Source: JACVRW01 sp036009005 (GTDB lineage: Bacteria; Actinomycetota; Thermoleophilia; Solirubrobacterales; Thermoleophilaceae). Taken from it: 16,779 bases of DNA. The position numbers and the translations under genes were made by a program. The number at the start of each line of letters is the position of its first letter. The first letter of the stretch is position 1. Shown here one piece after another: positions 14,178 through 16,779 of this stretch. Location: contig DASYMP010000037.1 of the NCBI GenBank assembly GCA_036009005.1, positions 1 to 16,779 on the forward strand. The letters run 5' to 3'. The notes under the pieces were generated by a model. It was not told where the DNA came from, did no database searches, and was given only the letters and a program-made list of their open reading frames with translations.

Positions 14178-15446
14178 TCAGCTCCAGGGGTGCGGGCTGT
14201 GCGAGACGGGGTGCAGGTCGCCCGTCGCGAAGCGCTCGTAGCGGAACGGGTGCAGCAGGCTCGAGTGCTCGCCGAGGACGACGTTCGCCACCTCGCGGCC
14301 CACGGCGATCATCTTGTAGCCGTGGTTCGAGTCGGCGATCACGAAGACGTTCGGGCGCATGTAGTCGAACACGGGGAAGTTGTCGGCGGTGAAGGCGCCG
14401 ACGCCGCCCGAGCGCACGTCCTTGTACTTCGCGCGCGCGCCCTCGAAGCGCTCCATGCAGTGCGACAGCGACGCGCACCAGAGGTCCGGGAAGCCCTCCT
14501 CGGCGGAGCCGGTCGGGTAGGGGTCGACCTGGAACTCGTGGCCCTTCGGCAGCGGGCTGGCGCCGCCCTGCACGCCGTGCTTGTCCTGCTTGAAGTAGAC
14601 GCCCCACTGCTCGTCCGTGATGAGCGTGCCGTCGTCGGCGTGGAGCGGCGCGTGGCTGTCCACGTGGAGGACGGGCGGGAGGTTGCCGTCGGCCGTCACG
14701 AAGACGCTCGGGTCGATGTCCACCTCTCCCTCCTGGAGGTACCAGTAGGTCCACATCTCGCGCTCCTCGCCGGCCACCTCGAGGCGGCGCGGCAGGCCGA
14801 GCATCTCCCACATGTTCGCGACCCACGGCCCCACGGCGACGATCACCTGCTCGACCCTGACCGGGCCCTCGCTCGTGCGCACGCGCGTGACCGCGCCCGA
14901 CTCGTCGCGCTCGAATCCCGTGACCTCGACGCCCTCGGAGATCTCGGCGCCGGCCTTCAGCGCCTTCAGCGCGAGCCCCTCGATCGACTCGCGGTTGAAC
15001 GCGAAGCCGCCGCGGTGTTCGTGCAGGCAGACCGACAGCCCCGGCGCGCGCCAGTCCGGGAAGAGCCCCTTCATGTGCGCAGCCACCTCGGCCTCGCCGA
15101 GGATCAGCTCTGAGCCGTAGCCGATCCGCTCCTGGCGCGCCGCCACCTCGGTGAGGTCCGCCTCCTGGTCGCCGTCGCCGAGGGCGATGTAGCCGGAGCC
15201 GTGGTAGTGGAGCGTCTCGGGGTCGGACTCCCAGATCTCGACGCAGGCCTGCATCAGCTCCGACATCGCGGGCTGGAAGTAGTTGTTGCGCACGACGCCG
15301 CAGGCGATGCCCGAGGCGCCGGCGGCGACGCTCGTCTTGTCGACCACGAGCACCTCCTCGCCGCGCTCGGCGAGGTGCCAGGCCGTCGACAGGCCGTGCA
15401 CGCCGGCCCCGATTACGAGATAGGGAACCGAACGCTCGGAGGCCAT
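14178..15446 (-). CDS. DAO-family FAD oxidoreductase (sarcosine/methylglutamate dehydrogenase-like)
   Basis: A 422-aa flavoprotein. An N-terminal Rossmann motif (VIGAGVHGLSTAWHLAERG, Gly13/15/18) and then ASGIACGVVRNNYFQPAM give the DAO/sarcosine oxidase beta class pattern. GGFAFNRESIEGLALKALKAG is the usual substrate-domain entry, and the C-terminal motif DNFPVFD...NVFVIADSNHGYKMIAVG closes the FAD site. It would oxidise a secondary or tertiary amine or an amino acid to an imine. The ATG at 15446 overlaps the upstream stop by one base (TGATG). It lies in an operon with a glutamate-synthase-type FMN protein, an arrangement that recalls N-methylglutamate metabolism, but the other subunits are not in view. 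Substrate uncertain. Confidence 0.9.
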   Translation of the reverse strand: MASERSVPYLVIGAGVHGLSTAWHLAERGEEVLVVDKTSVAAGASGIACGVVRNNYFQPAMSELMQACVEIWESDPETLHYHGSGYIALGDGDQEADLTEVAARQERIGYGSELILGEAEVAAHMKGLFPDWRAPGLSVCLHEHRGGFAFNRESIEGLALKALKAGAEISEGVEVTGFERDESGAVTRVRTSEGPVRVEQVIVAVGPWVANMWEMLGLPRRLEVAGEEREMWTYWYLQEGEVDIDPSVFVTADGNLPPVLHVDSHAPLHADDGTLITDEQWGVYFKQDKHGVQGGASPLPKGHEFQVDPYPTGSAEEGFPDLWCASLSHCMERFEGARAKYKDVRSGGVGAFTADNFPVFDYMRPNVFVIADSNHGYKMIAVGREVANVVLGEHSSLLHPFRYERFATGDLHPVSHSPHPWS

Positions 15447-15898
15447 CAGTGCAGCGGTGGTTCCCAGCCCTCGAGCACCGAGGGCTTCCAGTCGCGTCCG
15501 ACCATCCTCGATCCCTCGACCCACGGCCCCAGCTCGGGCTGTGGGAACTTGCAGTGCTGCTCCTTCAGCCGGATCCCGTAGGAGTTGCCGGACTGGAGGT
15601 GCGCCATCAGCACCTTGCGCGCGATCTCGTTCTCGCGCCCCTCGGGGATGTCGAAGTGGATCTTCAGGAAGGAGTTCGAGTAGCGGTCGAAGACGGCCGG
15701 CATCCCCTCCTCCTCGAGCAGCTCGATGTCCTCGAGCCAGTTGAGGTCCTGGCCTGGCGTGGACGCCATGAGGTCGATCTGCTCGATCGCCGCGATGTCC
15801 TCCTGGTAGGGGTAGCGCTTCCCGCTCAGGTACTCCGAGTCGATCGACTGGATCTTCTCGGGCTCGCGCGTGCTCGGCCGGACCTCCGCCTCGCTCAT
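15446..15898 (-). CDS. Unrecognised 150-aa protein in glutamate-synthase operon
   Basis: A 150-aa acidic protein I do not recognise. It is soluble with no signal or membrane segment, and has few Cys (one, in EQHCKFPQ). A short N-terminal region is followed by helix-prone stretches (EDIAAIEQIDLMAS, LEDIELLEEEGMPAVFDRYS), then FLKIHFDIPEGRENEIARKVLMAHLQ and a Trp/Pro-rich end. Its ATG overlaps the stop of the glutamate-synthase-type gene as ATGA and its stop overlaps the FAD oxidoreductase start, so it is made together with both and is a candidate subunit or adaptor. Coding is certain from these overlaps; function is not. Confidence 0.85.
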   Translation of the reverse strand: MSEAEVRPSTREPEKIQSIDSEYLSGKRYPYQEDIAAIEQIDLMASTPGQDLNWLEDIELLEEEGMPAVFDRYSNSFLKIHFDIPEGRENEIARKVLMAHLQSGNSYGIRLKEQHCKFPQPELGPWVEGSRMVGRDWKPSVLEGWEPPLH

Positions 15899-16779
15899 CG
15901 GCGCTCCTCGGCTCCGGCGGGCGCCCTCATGGCGGGCAGCTCGTCGACCGGGTTCTCGAGGTAGCGATCGAGCAGCGTCTCGATCCGCGCGAGCGCGTTC
16001 TCCTCGGTGACGCCTGGCACGTAGTTCGTTCCGGCCAGAGGCACCTTCGCCATGGCGGCCGCCTCGACGGTGAGCGCGGCGAGGTCCTCGGGCTCGAGCG
16101 AGTGCACGTTCGTCTTCCCGCACGCGCGCGCGAGCATCTGCACCTCGAGCGTGAGCGTGTGAAGGAAGTTGTAGACGCGGTGCGACGCCTCCTCCACGTT
16201 CAGCCGCTTGCGGAGCTCCGGGTCCTGGGTCGTGATGCCGACCGGGCAGCGGCCCGTGTGGCAGTGGTAGCACTGGCCCGCCGGCACGCCCATCGTGCCC
16301 TCGTAGTCGGTGACGCCCGGGATCTCCTTGTTGCAGTTGAGCGCCATCAGCGCGGAGTGCCCGATCGCGATGGCGTCGGCGCCCAGCGCGATGCACTTGG
16401 CCACGTCTCCGCCGTTGCGGATGCCGCCGGCCACGACGAGGTCGATCTCGTCGGCGAGCCCCACGTCCTCGAGGGCGCGGCGCGCCTCGGGGATCGCCGC
16501 CATCAGCGGGATGCCGGTCTCCTCGGCCGCGGTGTGCGGGCCGGCGCCGGTGCCGCCCTCCGCGCCGTCCCGGTAGATGATGTCCGGGCCGCACTTGGCC
16601 GCCATGCGCACGTCGTCGTACACGCGCGCGGCGCCCAGCTTCAGCTGGATCGGGATCTCGTAGTTGGTCGCCTCGCGCGTCTCCTGGACCTTCAGGGAGA
16701 GGTCGTCGGGCCCGAGCCAGTCCGGGTGGCGCGCCGGCGAGCGCTGGTCGATCCCCGCCGGCAGCGAGCGCATCTCGGC
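15895..16779 (-). CDS. FMN domain of glutamate-synthase-type protein (partial)
   Basis: Only the last 294 residues are visible; the frame stays open through the right edge, so the N-terminus is missing. It matches the FMN/TIM-barrel of GltB-type and the stand-alone GlxD/MgsC proteins: DQRSPARHPDWLGPDDLSLK, KLGAARVYDDVRMAAKCG, YRDGAEGGTGAGP, VAGGIRNGGDVAKCIALGAD. A Cys cluster GQCYHCHTGRCPVGITTQDPE probably holds the 3Fe-4S centre; its first Cys spacing (C-x2-C-x4-C) differs from classical GltB (C-x5-C-x4-C), although another Cys lies 22 residues before. Such proteins move an amino group to 2-oxoglutarate or make N-methylglutamate with partner subunits (amidotransferase, GXGXG), which would be encoded outside the window. 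Stop overlaps the next start (ATGA). Confidence 0.9.
   Translation of the reverse strand, partial: AEMRSLPAGIDQRSPARHPDWLGPDDLSLKVQETREATNYEIPIQLKLGAARVYDDVRMAAKCGPDIIYRDGAEGGTGAGPHTAAEETGIPLMAAIPEARRALEDVGLADEIDLVVAGGIRNGGDVAKCIALGADAIAIGHSALMALNCNKEIPGVTDYEGTMGVPAGQCYHCHTGRCPVGITTQDPELRKRLNVEEASHRVYNFLHTLTLEVQMLARACGKTNVHSLEPEDLAALTVEAAAMAKVPLAGTNYVPGVTEENALARIETLLDRYLENPVDELPAMRAPAGAEERR

Overview
The window is about 70% G+C chromosomal DNA. It is densely coded, with frequent GTG starts and many start/stop overlaps. This suits a high-GC actinomycete-type bacterium; an uncultured Thermoleophilia-like lineage is my guess, not something the sequence proves. I count 18 protein genes, the last cut by the right edge. 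I saw no tRNA, rRNA, CRISPR array, transposase or phage gene, and no gene-free stretch longer than about 120 bp.

Layout. (1) 10-774 is an ArsR repressor fused to an SRPBCC/AHSA1 domain. It converges on 776-2342 (minus), a malyl-CoA lyase gene followed after 1 bp by a short gene that resembles a piece of PEP carboxylase. Divergent from mcl is an alanine/serine-glyoxylate-type aminotransferase (2459-3604). Together these form a glyoxylate/serine-cycle-like island. (2) A cupin (minus) and a TetR regulator (plus) diverge from a short intergenic region holding a good promoter and a perfect palindrome. (3) A long minus-strand operon, 11060 down to 4860, runs: acyl-CoA-dehydrogenase-fold flavoprotein lacking the usual catalytic Glu, a tandem DUF1989-GcvT fusion, an HpaC-type flavin reductase, phosphoribulokinase, and a CbbR-like LysR regulator. 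The first three junctions are overlapping start/stops. (4) Upstream are two tandem degenerate universal-stress-type paralogues (minus), then a divergent APC amino-acid/amine permease (plus). (5) A second minus operon, entering from the right edge, runs: FMN domain of a glutamate-synthase-type protein, an unrecognised 150-aa protein, a DAO/sarcosine-dehydrogenase-type FAD oxidoreductase, and a zinc-ribbon membrane protein.

How it may work together (inference). The permease and the monooxygenase-like operon carry nearly the same promoter-operator: a -10 box, 6 nt, then GTAC-N6-GTACGA. They therefore look like one regulon. The permease would import a small nitrogenous, probably N-methylated, compound. 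The flavoprotein plus flavin reductase would oxidise it, and the DUF1989-GcvT protein would remove C-N groups and pass a one-carbon unit to tetrahydrofolate. The FAD oxidoreductase/glutamate-synthase-like operon is a second set of N-methyl or amino-acid enzymes. Malyl-CoA lyase, the aminotransferase and phosphoribulokinase point to assimilation of the C1/C2 products. The substrate is not determined by the sequence.
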